Shown here: piece by piece, positions 1 to 12,284 of the stretch | Layout: each line of letters opens with the position of its first letter | Numbering within the stretch: position 1 is the stretch's first letter | Source of the DNA: Diphasiastrum complanatum | Lineage: Eukaryota > Streptophyta > Lycopodiopsida > Lycopodiales > Lycopodiaceae | Reading direction: 5' to 3' | DNA: 64,000 nt | Assembly (NCBI GenBank): GCA_029204225.1 | Contig: CM055097.1 | Location: 68,599,955-68,663,954, forward strand | Translations under genes and position numbers: made by a program | The notes under the pieces: model-generated | What the model was told of the DNA's origin: nothing | The model's database searches: none | Seen by the model: only the letters and a program-made list of their open reading frames with translations

Positions 1-119
1 GACTGTATAGATATAGATGAAGATGATAAAAAGTTTATCCCAGGCTAGTTCGCTTTCTCATTTCTTCTTTTTCTCTCTCCATCTCTTTCTTTTGAAACTT
101 GGTACGGTTCTAGCTATCT

Positions 120-192
120 ACATAAAGAGAGGGAGAGGGAGAGAGACAAAGAGAGAGAAAGAGAGAATGAGAAAGAGAGAGAAAATGAGATA
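120..192. repeat. GA-rich imperfect microsatellite
   Basis: The tract is dominated by interrupted GAGAGA runs. The rest of bases 1-480 is AT-rich and shows no coding signal beyond a short chance frame that includes this repeat. Confidence 0.75.
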
Positions 193-479
193 TATTCCTT
201 ATTTCAGTTTTGATCATGCATCATGTTGCTGTAGAGGAATGCTACAACAGTTGGGTTCAACTCAGCCGTTATCTACAGTTAAAGAGATTTAACCTCACTT
301 CTTTCTAAGAGTCTAATTATTGCACATGTACTTTGAGATATAAGACAATGCATGGGATGTCATACTCTAAATTGTGAAAGCCTTATAAAAAGTATGGACC
401 TCATTAGAGAGATAGAGATAAGGCTCAGCCGTTATCTGAGCTAAAGAACTTGCTATTGAGGTTTAGAGTTTAGGGTTGG

Positions 480-1008
480 TGATATTTTTTGCAATTTTAG
501 CCAACAAATTGTAGGTATTTATTCGCAATTTTTTTGGCAAAAATTATCAAAACAATTGTGGAAATTCATTTTCGCAATTTTTCTCAAAATAGTGTATAAA
601 AATTGCAAAAAATAAATTTGCAATTTATATTCTATTTTTGACACTATTTTGAAAAAAAATTACAAAAATGAATTTGCGTAATTTTTTTCGCAATTTTTGC
701 ACAAAAAATTGCGAAAAAATATCCACAATTTTTGTCACAACAATTGCGAAAGTGAATTTCCACAATTTTTTTGATAATTTTTGCCCAAAAAATTTGGCAA
801 AAAATATCAGCCAAACAAATTGCGGAAACAAATTGTGGAAATAAATCCGCAATTATTATGCCAAAAAATTGCGGGTGGATTTTCGCAATTTTTTTATTGT
901 TAATTTAGCCATAAAAATTACTGAAAATTAGCCAAAAAAATTGCGGGATCGAAATTGCTGATTTGCCAAAAAAATTGCGGAAACCGTTTTCGCAATTTTT
1001 TTGGCAGT
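480..1008. repeat. AT-rich foldback repeat abutting Gypsy-A
   Basis: The segment is built from short units such as TTCGCAATTTTTTTGGC in both orientations. An imperfect inverted symmetry is centred near 617: CAAAATAGTGT at about 584 pairs with ACACTATTTTG at about 641, and the outer arms continue the symmetry. Its right edge meets the gypsy homology at about 1009, where Gypsy-B continues with different sequence. It is therefore probably a foldback or MITE-like insertion or a rearrangement junction. No transposase is visible. Confidence 0.6.
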
Positions 1009-1009
1009 A

Positions 1010-2581
1010 TGATCCGTTGTTGATGAATTATCATCCTCTTATTGAACCACTGGTTTGATAGTCCAAGTTGCAGGATCAACTTTGACTGCACGTTCACAAT
1101 TTTCAAAAGTGATTTTTTCGGTACCCCATATATGAATTACTTGCACAACTCGTAACCATGGACGTCCCAATAGAACTCGGTAGACATTTGGTGCTTCAGG
1201 TAAGTCCATTACTACGAAAGTAATGACGAATTGTACCCCCGCAATAGTAACAGACATATCTTCAATCATTCCTCGCGGACGAATTGTCGTTTGATCAGCT
1301 AGCTTAATGGCAAAACTCGTAGGCTTGATCTTTGTAAGACCCCATTCTGTACATAGCTTTGTAGAAATCAGGTTTACTCCTAAACTGCCATCTATCATCA
1401 TTGCTTCCTTAGGAAATTGTCTATGTGTATCGGCAGGGTGATATTTTTTTGTTCACTTTTCCAAGCAGCTCCAACATGGAGTACTTCATTAGATTCTTCA
1501 AATCCAGCACAAAAAAGTGATTTTTGTTGGACTTCTGGTTCTACTTGAGCTAACTTTTGCGCTAAAACTTCTTTTGCTTTTAGCACCAACTTCATGAACT
1601 CTCCCAATGAAATATTAATCTTACTAGATCAAATATTCATGAGCAGTTCTGTTTGCGACGTTTCTGGTTCAGTCATCTTGAAGGGTTCTTCATGATGATG
1701 CAACTGATCATTCATATCTGTATGTAAATTTCTTGGTGGCTGCAATGGTGGAGAACGAACTTTGGCTGTTGCTTTAGCAGCTTCAAGTTCCTCTTCCTCT
1801 TGCAGATGTTTAATCCACTGCCTCATATCTTGATATCTTCTTTTTCTGCATGAAGATTTGAATAGACTCTAGATGTTGTTGGTATATTGGTTAGTGGTAT
1901 AAAATCAGTAGGTACTGGATCCACTACTGGTTCTTTCTGCTTATGTGCTCTGGTGACCACCATCAAGGGTGCACTTGATTTATTTTGAGCTACTGGTCTT
2001 CGCTTGATTGTTATCAAATTTACAGGGGCTGTAGCTGGTGGTGGCTTTGGTCTTGCTGGACAATCTTTATAGCAATGCCCATATCCACAGTCACGACAAA
2101 ATGGTATAAATTTTTTTTTATTTGGACATTCTGCAACTCTGTGATTTTCTCCACATGCAAAGGATTCAAGCGGTGCTCTGGTCCAGTTTCTAGATGCTTG
2201 TTGTTGCATGGCAGCATATATAGCATACTGTTATGAAGATCCACCTTCTTAATCATTACTATAGTTCTATTGCTCTGCACTTCTGTACGGTTCGCAGAGT
2301 GCTTTGGTGAGGCAGGTAAGGCTAAATGTTCTGAGTATCCAAGAGCAGATTGTTGAGGTCTAGCTACTAGATTTCCTCCATACTGTGGTTCTCGATATCC
2401 TATTTGGGCATACCGTTGCAGAATTATCCGAGGATTGAAGTTGCAAAAAGCAGTTTCATGATCAGGTGAATTACACAAATGGCATACACTGATTTCCATT
2501 CGTTTTTTCAATTGAGGACACTCATTCACTGTGTGATTTCCTGTACAAATAGAACACCAAACATTTTTTATGGTAGGAGCC
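1010..2581 (-). pseudogene. Ty3/gypsy gag-protease remnant (Gypsy-A)
   Basis: On the minus strand this is the nucleocapsid part of gag followed by an aspartic-protease-like region. Four zinc-knuckle segments occur in order: CSICTGNHTVNEC (about 2550-2512), CHLCNSPDHETAFC (about 2493-2452), a third whose first Cys is replaced (SFACGENHRVAEC, about 2168-2130), and CRDCGYGHCYKDC (about 2105-2065). A frameshift near 2210-2220 splits gag. Downstream, the segment at 1401-1039 contains IDGSLGVNLIS, close to the degenerate active-site context of plant gypsy proteases, and ends with the same protein and DNA seen at the start of Gypsy-B (ENCERAVKVDPATWTIKPV). Reverse transcriptase, RNase H and integrase are absent. 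Several stops and frame changes make it non-functional. Confidence 0.8.
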
Positions 2582-2691
2582 AGATCATCGGGTTGGACTT
2601 ACACATGCAGGGTGCCAAGTCCCTCTCACTTATTAACTAGGATTAGGGTTGCCTTGGGATGGATCCGCAAACCCTCCAACAATTAGGTTGA
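2582..2691 (-). mobile_element. LTR fragment of the Gypsy-A/B family
   Basis: Read on the minus strand, it starts TGTTGGAGGGTTTGCGGATC and matches the first roughly 100 bases of the LTRs at 12302 (plus) and 35674 (minus). Only the 5' end of the LTR survives. It is joined directly to gag coding sequence, so the rest of the 5' LTR, the leader and the gag N-terminus are deleted. Confidence 0.8.
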
Positions 2692-3244
2692 TTCAATACA
2701 AACATTCTAGATTTAAATCTTGATCAAACTTACTCCTATTCCATCAAAATGGAATTAGGAGAATTTGACCTTCCATTGTACTACTTATAGATAATGATTT
2801 AAATTTCAAACCTATTCTAGTTCCAGATGTCCAGACAATCCAGAGAGAATTCTCTTATTTGAAAAGTTCCAATTAGGTATCTTACTCTGAATCTGTTTGA
2901 AATTATTTTCAGAAAAATCTCATTTCTATACCACAGCTGATTCTCTTCCGAAAACTATGCAACCAATAGATCCTCAGATATAATTTTATCTCATCACTTC
3001 ACCCCTCCTTTTAAAGATATTATCAATTTCTATAAAAGTTATCTGGAAAGATGATCATTAGATAAAAACTGAACACAAAAGGGGCCTTTCAAAAAGATAT
3101 ATTTTATTTTTTTTCAAAACTTTCTTCCACGTGGTCCAATTAAAATACTCAAATTTGAAATCTACGTAATGTAGCTCCTTCAAATTGATTTCTTTTTCTT
3201 TTCAAAAAAACTATAATTTTGCATCAGGGGCAGCCCGTAAATAA
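2692..3244. other. AT-rich spacer, no gene recognised
   Basis: No reading frame, repeat or RNA motif could be supported here. It separates the gypsy LTR fragment from the next foldback. Confidence 0.5.
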
Positions 3245-3680
3245 GCCATTATATTTGTAGTATAGCATGCAACTCAACAAAAAAAAAAAAAAACAGTGTA
3301 AATTTTGAACGACAACTCGGATTGAGACAATGACGGTGCAATTAGAAAGCCTTCAACGAGAACTTTTCAATGACACCCAACATGACCCAGTTCCGAGCTA
3401 CGGTGAAAAAGTTATGGCCAGTCAAAGTTTTGGTCTGTTAACACTTGGTCAACCCGATGACCACTGCGCTTGAAAGAGATATCGGGTTGACCAAGTGTTG
3501 ACCGACCAAAACTTTGACTGGCCATAACTTTTTCACCGTAGCTCGAAACTGGCTCATGTTGGATGTCGTTGAAAAGCTCTCGTCGAGGGCTTTCAAACGG
3601 CATCGTACTCGTGTCAATCCGAGTTGTTGTTTAAAAGTTATGATTTTTTTTTTCAGCCACAGACTATACTATGCACATAA
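3245..3680. repeat. Long foldback (MITE-like) with about 150-bp arms
   Basis: The left arm, about 3310-3455, and the right arm, about 3480-3625, are near-complete reverse complements. Examples are CAACTCGGATTGAGACAATG against the right-arm end CAATCCGAGTTGTTG, and GGTGAAAAAGTTATGGCCAG in both arms. The loop is about 25 bases. Weaker pairing (poly-A/poly-T and GTATAG blocks) extends the symmetry to about 3250 and 3675. There is no coding capacity. A transcript would form a long hairpin. Confidence 0.75.
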
Positions 3681-5410
3681 TAGCTAACCATCGAAGACTG
3701 TGTGGGCAGGACTGCAGGCAAAAAAAGATTTTATTTTAGTATTTTACATTGCCAAAAAATTGTCATCCTACATGGAAATCCTTATAGGGCCCTTTCCAAA
3801 GCCAAATTTTTTCTAATGATAAGAAAATATCTAAATCCATGAAAAGTCAGTGATAAGTGCATTTCATAAAAGGATTCACTCTATTACAAACATGGCTTTT
3901 CCTTCAAATATTTTCAACCCGAGTGACAGTATTATCATTCCTTTGAAATCCATTTATGCAAGAGAGATATCCTAGATTTAAGAAAGTGAAACATTTAAAC
4001 CTTAGAATTTATCTGAATTCCATGTCTATTCACACAAGTAGCAATTCATATGATATAACAGTCTTTCAGAAGAATAAGTTCATGTTGTCATATAAACCAG
4101 TCTGATGTCTTATATTCGAGAAATTATTAAAAGCAAATGATTAATTAAGAAAGCGAGAAATAGATTTGAGAGCCTGATTTTGTAAATAGTGAGATATCAC
4201 ATTAGGATCTAGATTAAACCTCAAAATTTTCCAAAATACCCCACGTTTGATCAATGGTCTTCTTTTTTCCATATCGCGACTAGATACTAAAACACACCTT
4301 TGATCATCAGATCTTTGCAGTCCTAGAATTTTCTTTCCAAAATTACTGATGTCCCATACCACCAGCTCTTCCTTCCATAAAACCCTTAACCGCCTCATCT
4401 GATATTCTAGAGATCCACTGATCATCTAGCTGTCCTATAGTCCATATAGGATATTATCTCTTGTTTCCAAAAACTGGAGAGTCCATTTATTTGGATGATT
4501 GACATGCCTATAAGATGGATACCACAAATTCACACATGATCTTGTGAATTAAACAGAAGAATTAACATAGTTCAACATTACATTCTGATCCATTTTGGTT
4601 AGTGATAAGCTTCGAATTCTCATGGATCCAAGAGCATTAACTCTAGGGACAATACCACTAATGTTCACTCTTCTTCCCCCCTTAGGATTGTCAGTCCCTT
4701 GAAAATCTATTTCAGCTAAGGTATTAAGAAGACGTAATGATATTAGTAAATGTTTAAAGTGTTACTGTAGAAAAAAGTCTGAAACAATTTCACTTTTATC
4801 CTATATCTAGGTTGAATCACTGATATACAAAAATCATCTCCTAGTATGAAAAATAGTACTAGTCTGATCTTTTGCATATAATTCACCATATAATGAAATC
4901 AATTTTTTACTTTTGATCAGTTCCTATCAATTACAAATTTTTCAAATAAATTGGACTGTTTTTTCTTTTTATTGACTGGTTTGACATTACTTCGTCCATA
5001 TTGACAAAAACTATCCAAACTTAGAATATGAAATTACATTAATGGAAATCTTAGCAATAAGATTTCAATAACTCTTAAACTATATCCAAACAAGATTTTA
5101 CTACTCGAATAAAGAGTTATGTCACATTCATTCTATCTGGCCATTTCATATTGTTTGACAATGTTAAATTCAAAATTGACGAGTATCTTACACAAACGTT
5201 CACTTGACCCATTTCTAACGATCAGTACCGTTTAGAAATATATCAGACAAGTAACTGATTTCAAATTTTACCCAAATATGAAATTCAACAAAAAAGAGAA
5301 AAAAATAAATTTTAATTTTCAATCTGGGAGTGCCATACTCTAAAAATTAAAATGACATTACATCAGAAACTGCCCATGAATTCATTGTGATTCCTTTTGT
5401 CAATTTTAAA
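3681..5410. other. AT-rich spacer, no gene recognised
   Basis: Only short chance frames are present, for example 4425-4141 on the minus strand, which shows no familiar domain. No repeat structure or RNA gene could be supported. Confidence 0.4.
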
Positions 5411-5803
5411 TTATCTAGTACCAGGAAATAATTTAGCCTTAGTGAAAACAATGTGACCAACTAGCAAGAGGAGAAATACTTGCTCAAGCTCAACATCCTT
5501 AATGCTTTCTCCAATACATGCTAATTCATCATTCAAAGCTTTAACTTTCAAAACAAAAATCTGGGCACTTTCATCTCTGTTTTGAATAAATTGAAAGGTT
5601 TGCCTCCTAAGGGTTAGGACCCTTGATGTAGACCTGGATTCATAAAACTTCTTGAGGGTTTCCCAAGCTTCACTAAATATAGTGCACTTACCAACTTCCT
5701 TGAGAAGTTCATTTGTCACATTCATCTTGATCATATGAAGAGCTTTCTTTGGCCACCTATCATACCTCAATCGTTCTTGAGGTGCTTGAGGTCTCTCCTC
5801 CAC
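5411..5803 (-). pseudogene. Ty1/copia gag fragment (UBN2-type)
   Basis: A 130-codon frame matches the middle of plant copia gag proteins. It has the helical segment ALHMIKMNVTNELLKEVGKC, then EAWETLKKFYESRS, then a Leu-rich heptad-like stretch and DESAQIFVLKVKALNDEL. There is no zinc knuckle, protease or pol downstream on the same strand, and no LTR was recognised, so it is an isolated fragment. The homologous region of the copia element at 15.7-17.3 kb reads similarly (ALHYIKMNVSNEILREIGTC). Confidence 0.8.
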
Positions 5804-6004
5804 ACCTATGTAGGGTCGAAGATCTCATGTCGTAGTAGCCCTCCCGCCTATCAACAAGGGTTAGAACGCTAGGATAGACACCTAACTATGCAAAGATGCT
5901 ACTTTTAGTTATTTCACTACTTTCTCTCTTAACTCTATTCACCACTAACACTACCCACCTTTAACTCTACTCCTCTACACTAACATTCATCATGATTTGT
6001 AGTG

Positions 6005-6133
<129 letters not shown>

Positions 6134-6671
6134 GGTTAGCTCACTTGCTCATTTTACTTGCCAAAGGAAAAACTTTAACTATAGAAAACAAGAGAAGAGC
6201 ATGAACTTGAAATCAAGAGCAAACAACAACAAGAGCAATAGCAAGCATTGAATAACAAATGAGGATGCTTCTCTTCCAAAATCAGTAGAGTTTCCTCCTT
6301 CTCATTAAGCATGCAAATAGAGTACAAATGGTGTCTTTTTATAAATGGGGAAGGCCCCTGCCCCAAAATCCTATTGGCTAATATTCGCATTGATCCTATC
6401 CATTCATCTTGGACCCAACTTGATCCAAGGGTCCACAAAAAGTACATTAGAAATCACAAGGTTTATGTGAGTCCAAAATTGGACCCAACTATAAAAAAGT
6501 AAATTCTAAGTTCTAACTTGACTTTGGGCCTCAAGTTTTATTTTAATTAAAAAGGGTCCAAGTCTATTATTTCTAGATACACTTTGCCTTGCATGCTCAT
6601 TGGGCCATGGACTTATACGCGCAAGAAGCCATGCCCTCGCAACATATTTATTACTGAATTTATTTATTTGC

Positions 6672-8860
6672 TCACGTTGTGCTGGGAATAACCCCAACAA
6701 GACCCACGGTCTGAAGTAGTGTCGGTCCCCTGGCACTCTGCCGGTTCAATAGAATGATCGCTTGGTTCGCCTCTGGTTGATCGTCTGGTTCACCTCTGTT
6801 GATTAGGTAGCCCGTTACATCTTTTATAAAGTTAATTTTGTCGATATATTTCAAGTCCTTATTAGTGTGAAGGGACTTGTGGACGCCGGTGATGGTCGAT
6901 CCAAGCTTAAAAACGGTTCGTCCAGGGATTGCCAAGAAGGGCGGCTCAGTAATACATGCAAGCGACTGGCAGCTGATCTTCCACTCAATCTGAGGCAAGG
7001 GCTGTATTCGGGTCAAGAATATTGGTGGGAGAAAATTGTCCCGCTTTGTCTTTACACCCATGAGATATGCCAAGTCCCAGGCGTAAGTTGCTGCCGCACA
7101 GATTGTTGGGTCAAGACAATTGAAATATTTATTTAAAAACTTGTTGAGAGCCCTTTGGGCGTCTACAACCGTTGTCCATCTGTGCTTTGAGGGGAGGTTC
7201 GGCCAAATGCAATTGTTGAGAGTGATTTTGTCCAACGGGATGCTGCATTCCACCCATTTGGTTCTTCGCGTGCATGACAAAAAGTGGGCATTTACTCTAA
7301 GCTATTGTGGACTCGTACGTCCTGATGGCCGCAAAGTCACGCTCGAATAGCTGTTGTCGCCACTCTGGTTGGGGTTGGAGGGCGGGGAGTGCTTGCAGCT
7401 CTTGTCCCTTAATGGTCTACGCCAAAAATGAAATCTGCTAGCTGCCTCTGGAAGACTTGTGAGGATATTTAGATAGGAATTCATCTTCTCTTCCACAGAC
7501 TTTCGGCATCTGAAGGCCCGATTGGCAGATATAGATCGTGAGCCTCATGATGAGGATGCTTGATCCTCTCCTTGGCTTTGACTGGGACCTGTGTCTTGGC
7601 CTTGGCCCGAGGTGTCTGCTCTTGTATCTTGGGGCCCTTGGTCTTGTCTGTCGGACCCCTGATCTTGACTGGTTTTCCCTACTACTTGTTGGCCTTGATC
7701 TTGGCTCATGCTTGCCTGTGCAGCATCAAAGGGAGGTGGCATTGGAATTGCCACTGGGGTTGGCTGAGCTTTTTGTTCCATGTATTTCTGACAAGCCTTG
7801 AGAGCTTGTTTTGCTTGGGCGAGCTCCTGATTCGCGCTAGTCTGGTACTTATCAAACTCCGCCTAATAGATGTTTAGGGTTTGGCTGTATACCTGCACTT
7901 GATGCCTGAAGAGATTCATCTCTGCTTGAGAGAGTGGCCTTGAGTCAGGTGCAGGTTAAGCTAACTAGACAAGTTTTTTGCTTTGCAGGGCTTGCACCTC
8001 CGCTCCCAGGCGTGTGTTTTCTGCTTCATATATCTGGAGTTGCGCCTGGAGGGGGGCAAGCCGTTGGGATGCTTCAGACTGAAGCTCTTGCACCTTTGTT
8101 GTAGCGTCCGTCAACGCTTTGGAGAGGCTCTGGATATACTGATTGAGGCCATCCTCCTTTTGTTGCAGCTTCGTGATCTCCTGGTGCCCATCTTGCTCGT
8201 GTTGCTGAGCGATTATCAGCTCTTGCTGTAGCTTTGTGATTTCTGCTTGCAACTGAATGTTGTTGGTTGCCAGATGTAGTACCCGGCTGTCCAATGAGGC
8301 TCTGTGGCTGCTATCGCGTCTTGGATATAAGTTCCCAAGGCTTGGTAGGTCGTCATGATGTTTGACGGGGCAACCGGTACATTGTGCTAATAGGGGCTTT
8401 TTGTGTAGTGGCCCCGACAACCTGTACTGCATCGTTGTCGTCCTCCTCTATGAGCTTCTCTAGTGATTTCTGGCCATTAGGTGCGGTGGGGTCGGCACGA
8501 TCTCGCGATGGAAGGAAAATTGTCTATACAAATGCATCATCAGACAATGGTTTATCGCCCTCGACAACCTTTGATGGAGAAGTGGGAGGTGCGAAAAAAG
8601 TAGAAGTGGAAACAGAGAGGAGGACAATTTTTCTAAACGATAGAATGGGTGGCACAGAGGGAAACTGGAGGGTGATGTGAAGGATGGAGAGTAAAAAAGT
8701 GGGTGATGTGCCCTGGCTTGGCGGTGTGAAATTAATGACTTGCATCCAGACCAGGGTGTCGGGAGACAACTACGAATCTGAAAGATTGAACTGAAGAGGG
8801 ACGGTGGTGGAAGCAGAGGGGATGGAGGAAGAGATAGTAATGGAAGGGGTGGTAGAAGAT
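6672..8860 (-). pseudogene. Decayed coiled-coil ORF, copy A (unidentified)
   Basis: The best-preserved part, 8432-7965, encodes a clear coiled coil rich in Gln, Glu and Leu (ITKLQQELIIAQQHEQ, then IQSLSKALTDATTKVQELQ). After one in-frame TAG it continues as KYQTSANQELAQAKQAL and a Pro/Gln-rich linker with QDQG repeats (7781-7545). Beyond that are WRQQLFERDFAAIRTYE at about 7360 and a further open stretch at 7280-6672 in another frame. Upstream, at 8770-8520, the reading is Ser/Thr/Pro-rich. Copy B at 13.1-14.6 kb has the same order. I do not recognise the family. It may be an accessory or gag-like protein of an undetermined retroelement, and stops and frameshifts make it inactive. Confidence 0.5.
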
Positions 8861-8861
8861 C

Positions 8862-11524
8862 ACTTTTGAAAATCGTGAACGTGCAGTTAAAATTGATCCT
8901 ACAACTTGGACTATCAAGCCAGTGGTTAAAAAAGCAGATGACGATTCATCAACAACGGATCACACTTGTGATTGACTAGAGAAAAAATTGGGAGTTCACT
9001 ACGATTCTCAAACGGATACTGTCAATTGGAATGAAGCTCTTGCAACAATTGATTGTACAGCATGATATATGTGTCAACAAGATATTCAATCATAAATGAG
9101 CGAGATTTTCTCGTTAGATCAAACTTTGGATACGCCAATCACGTTTTCACTAAATGTGCTAAATGTAGCCTAGATATCAACGGAACCTATACCAGATCCC
9201 ATTGAGGATGATCTCATACCAATGAGCCATGCCTTAACTTATGATGGCAATGCAGAACTTACGGATGAACAGATTCTACATCATATGGATCCAACCAGAT
9301 TTGGAGTGCATAATGTTCCTGATGAACCAACAATCAAATCGCCCAAAGCAGTTATATTGAAGGGAGACAGGATGACAGGTTCGATGACGAAGAAACAAGC
9401 AACATTATAATACGGTCTTGAAATGGAAAAATCTCCCTCAAAAGATCGATTTAAAGGAAGTGCCATCTCTATTGAATAAAGGCAAAGGAAAGTCAAGAAT
9501 GATCCTTCAAGTCAGATCTCCAGCAAGACATCATCGTCTAGGAATTCTTCACCTGAGAAGAAAGATTTATCATCTCGAAAGTCATCACCTCCACAATCAA
9601 TTCCTGCTAAGAAGTCTAAACGAAGATCCAAGACAAGTCCTTTCGAAAAAGAACAAGCAAATGTAGTCTAGCATGATATGCCAGAGCATTTTAAACGCTA
9701 TACACTGGATGATGTGGTTATCATGTTACCTAAAGCACATCGTGAACCTGAAGAACACGTGCCGAAATCTAAAGAGGTTTACGATGGCCCAGCTAGAACG
9801 CAACCAATGAATATTGCAGGACCAGGAGAACCAGAAAAGATTGTACAAGTGGGATCACAACTTACTCCTGAACAGTATCAAGCACTCCGGTTGCTACTTA
9901 TTAAGTATCAAGATTGTTTTGCATGGACTTATCAAGATTTGAAGGGTATTCCGACATCAGTCATTGAACATACCATACCTTTAGTACCTGATGCAGTACC
10001 AAAGGTTACAAAGTTCTATCACTGTAATCCTAATGTGGCAGATCTGATAAAGAAAGAACTTCAGAGATTACTTGACGCCGATTTCATTTATGAGATCAAG
10101 CATACCGAATGGATTTCACCGATTGTCATTGTTCCTAAGAAAAATGGGAAATTGTGAATCTGTGTGAATCTCAAAGCATTGAATAAAGTGACATGGAAGG
10201 ATCACTTTCTGTTACCTTTTACTGAAAGCATTTTGAATCGCCTTGCTAGAGCGGAAGCTTATAGTTTCCTGGATGGATTTAGTGGTTACAACCAGGTTAA
10301 GATTGCATCTGCCGATCGTCACAAAACTGCTTTTGCAACAGAATGGTGCACCTATGCTTACAAAGTAATGCCGTTTGGACTCTGTAATGCACCAAGTTCA
10401 TTCCAAAGAGTAATGCAATTTGCCTTCAAAGATTATCTGCAGAAAATTCTTGAAATTTACTTGGACGACTTGGGAGTTCATAGTACAGATACAGACCACT
10501 TGGATCGATTGGAGAATGTCTTTGAAAGATGCCGCAAATATCAGATTTTTCTAAATCCAAAAAAATGCCAGATATGGGTTTCTCACGGAGTGGTGCTTGG
10601 ACATGTGATATCAAGACATGGTATTGCCATCGATTATTCTAAGATCAAAGTTATTGTGGAATTGTCACCGCCAGCAACAATTCGAGGAGTTTATGTGTTT
10701 ATGGGTCATGCGAACTACTATCGAATTTTTATTATCTTCTTTGCGGATTTAGCACGACCTATATACAAATTAACTATTGTTCCTATTTGGACAGTAGAGG
10801 TGTTAGAAGCCTCTGAAAAGTTAAAAAAAAAACATTATCTTCAGCACCAATACTACGTTCTCCAGATTGGACATTAGAGTTTCATGTTCATACGGATGCC
10901 TCAAAATACGCCATTGGATCAGTTTTGACGCAACCAGATGACTATAAGAAGGATTATCCTATACGATTTGCAAGCAGACAGCTTACAGATCCAGAGAAGA
11001 ATTATTCAACAACAAAACGTGAAGCGCTAGCCATGATTTTTTCTGTTCAAAAATTTCGTCACTATCTCATAGAAACGCACTTTGCATTTTATACGGATCA
11101 TCAACCTTTACTTTACTTGGTAAATAAGACATGTAATACTGGTCAGAAAGGGGAAGCAACATTATCTAGTCGATCACATTTCACGAATTGAATCCGCACC
11201 AGTTAATACCGAAGTGGATGATGAACTGCCAGATGCTGCGTTGTTCTATGTTGAGGTAGTACCTGAGTGGGCGGCAGATATTGTTGAGTACCTAATGCTA
11301 GGACAACTGAATGACTCTTTGACAAAAGTACAGAAAAGACAATTGATTCATAAGACTCAATCTTATCAATTAATTGCAGGACAATTGTATCGTCGTGGAT
11401 CAGATAATATTTTACGAAGATGTGTTTTACCGCATGAAGTACCAGATCTAATCATGTTTTCACATGATGGCATGGGTGGAGGACACTTCTCTACAGATAT
11501 TACTGTGCGCAAACTTTTGCAATC
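8862..11524 (+). pseudogene. Ty3/gypsy pol remnant (Gypsy-B)
   Basis: The copy starts abruptly inside the protease region, in sequence homologous to Gypsy-A at about 1125-1010. The next domains are in normal order. The reverse transcriptase runs from about 9850 to 10780, with ISPIVIVPKKNGKL, YSFLDGFSGYNQVKIA, YKVMPFGLCNAPSSFQRVM and the active-site YLDD at about 10459. RNase H runs from about 10885 to 11140 (FASRQLTDPEKNYSTTKREA, FYTDHQPLLYLVNK). The integrase zinc-binding region ends at GGHFSTDITVRKLLQS, with its second half missing. The stop at 10155-10157 replaces the Arg of the usual KLRIC motif (CGA to TGA), and frameshifts occur near 10860 and 11190. RT features suggest a non-chromoviral (Tat/Athila-like) lineage, tentatively. 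Confidence 0.9.
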
Positions 11525-12284
11525 CAAGCAGCATCCACATGAGTCCTCGCGTGGTGGATGGGTTCTCAAATTTAAGACCTCCGAGATCGAGGCCGGCAAA
11601 GAATTGGACAAAATACCTGCACTGGGAGAGCAGTCGGCATGGAGAATCACGGTTTTTGAGAAAACTCTGGAATCAATTAGGAGTTACATTGCCAGCCCTC
11701 GCCAGTTGCGGGTAGATCCTTATTACGTGCCAATGCCGCAAAGACAAAAATGGAAAGATTTGGGATTGGCTATGGATAAAATCGCCATCCATACGCCCAA
11801 TTGGCCAATCATCCACCAGTCTTACAACAAGAATATTTTAGTGGATTTCCACCGGGCCTTACAAGCATATCAGAGAGAGTATCTCCACTCTCCGGATCCA
11901 ACGGTGCGATAATCGGCAATGTTTGCAAAAGATTTAACTCTGTTGGCGTCAGTGGCAACCAAATGGGACGATTGCCTTCCTACCCTGGCATTTGATCCAA
12001 ATAAGTCGATGGCCTCAGAGCAAATCAAAGATCAGCTGCCAATTGCTTGACTATATTTTCGTGCGGCTATGATGGGAGGCTCTTGGGAATCCCGCTTCAC
12101 CTCATGGACAACTTCCAAGTGGATTGCCGAAGCCCACCGTTGTTTCCTGCCGCATAATTTGGATTTCAATACTGCACGCCTTGACTTTATGGAAAAGGTG
12201 CCATATCATTTAATTAAGGTTCGGCACGAAGCCAATAAAAGTCCCCAATAACTGCATATTGCAGCTGTCATGGCACCGCCACCA
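11525..12284 (+). pseudogene. Unrelated coding-like insert replacing the integrase core
   Basis: Directly after the first half of the integrase zinc-binding domain the reading frame stays open to 11912 but no longer resembles integrase: no D,D35E core and no chromodomain-like tail. It reads VDPYYVPMPQRQKWKDLG, then, past stops, TKWDDCLPTLAFDPNK and MGGSWESRFTSWTTSKWI, ending about 20 bases before the polypurine tract. The residue pattern looks like real protein, but I recognise no family. It may be sequence acquired by recombination or template switching, or a divergent element-specific ORF. Confidence 0.45.

Noticed and set aside
6867-7350. Two overlapping plus-strand frames opposite coiled-coil copy A
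   Set aside because: No domain. They lie opposite the minus-strand reading and are probably shadows.
10155-10157. Reassigned genetic code (UGA = Arg, UAG = Gln)
   Set aside because: Only dead element frames and gene fragments contain these stops. The long gene at 40.5-52.8 kb uses standard codons and a normal TGA stop, so mutation is the simpler explanation.
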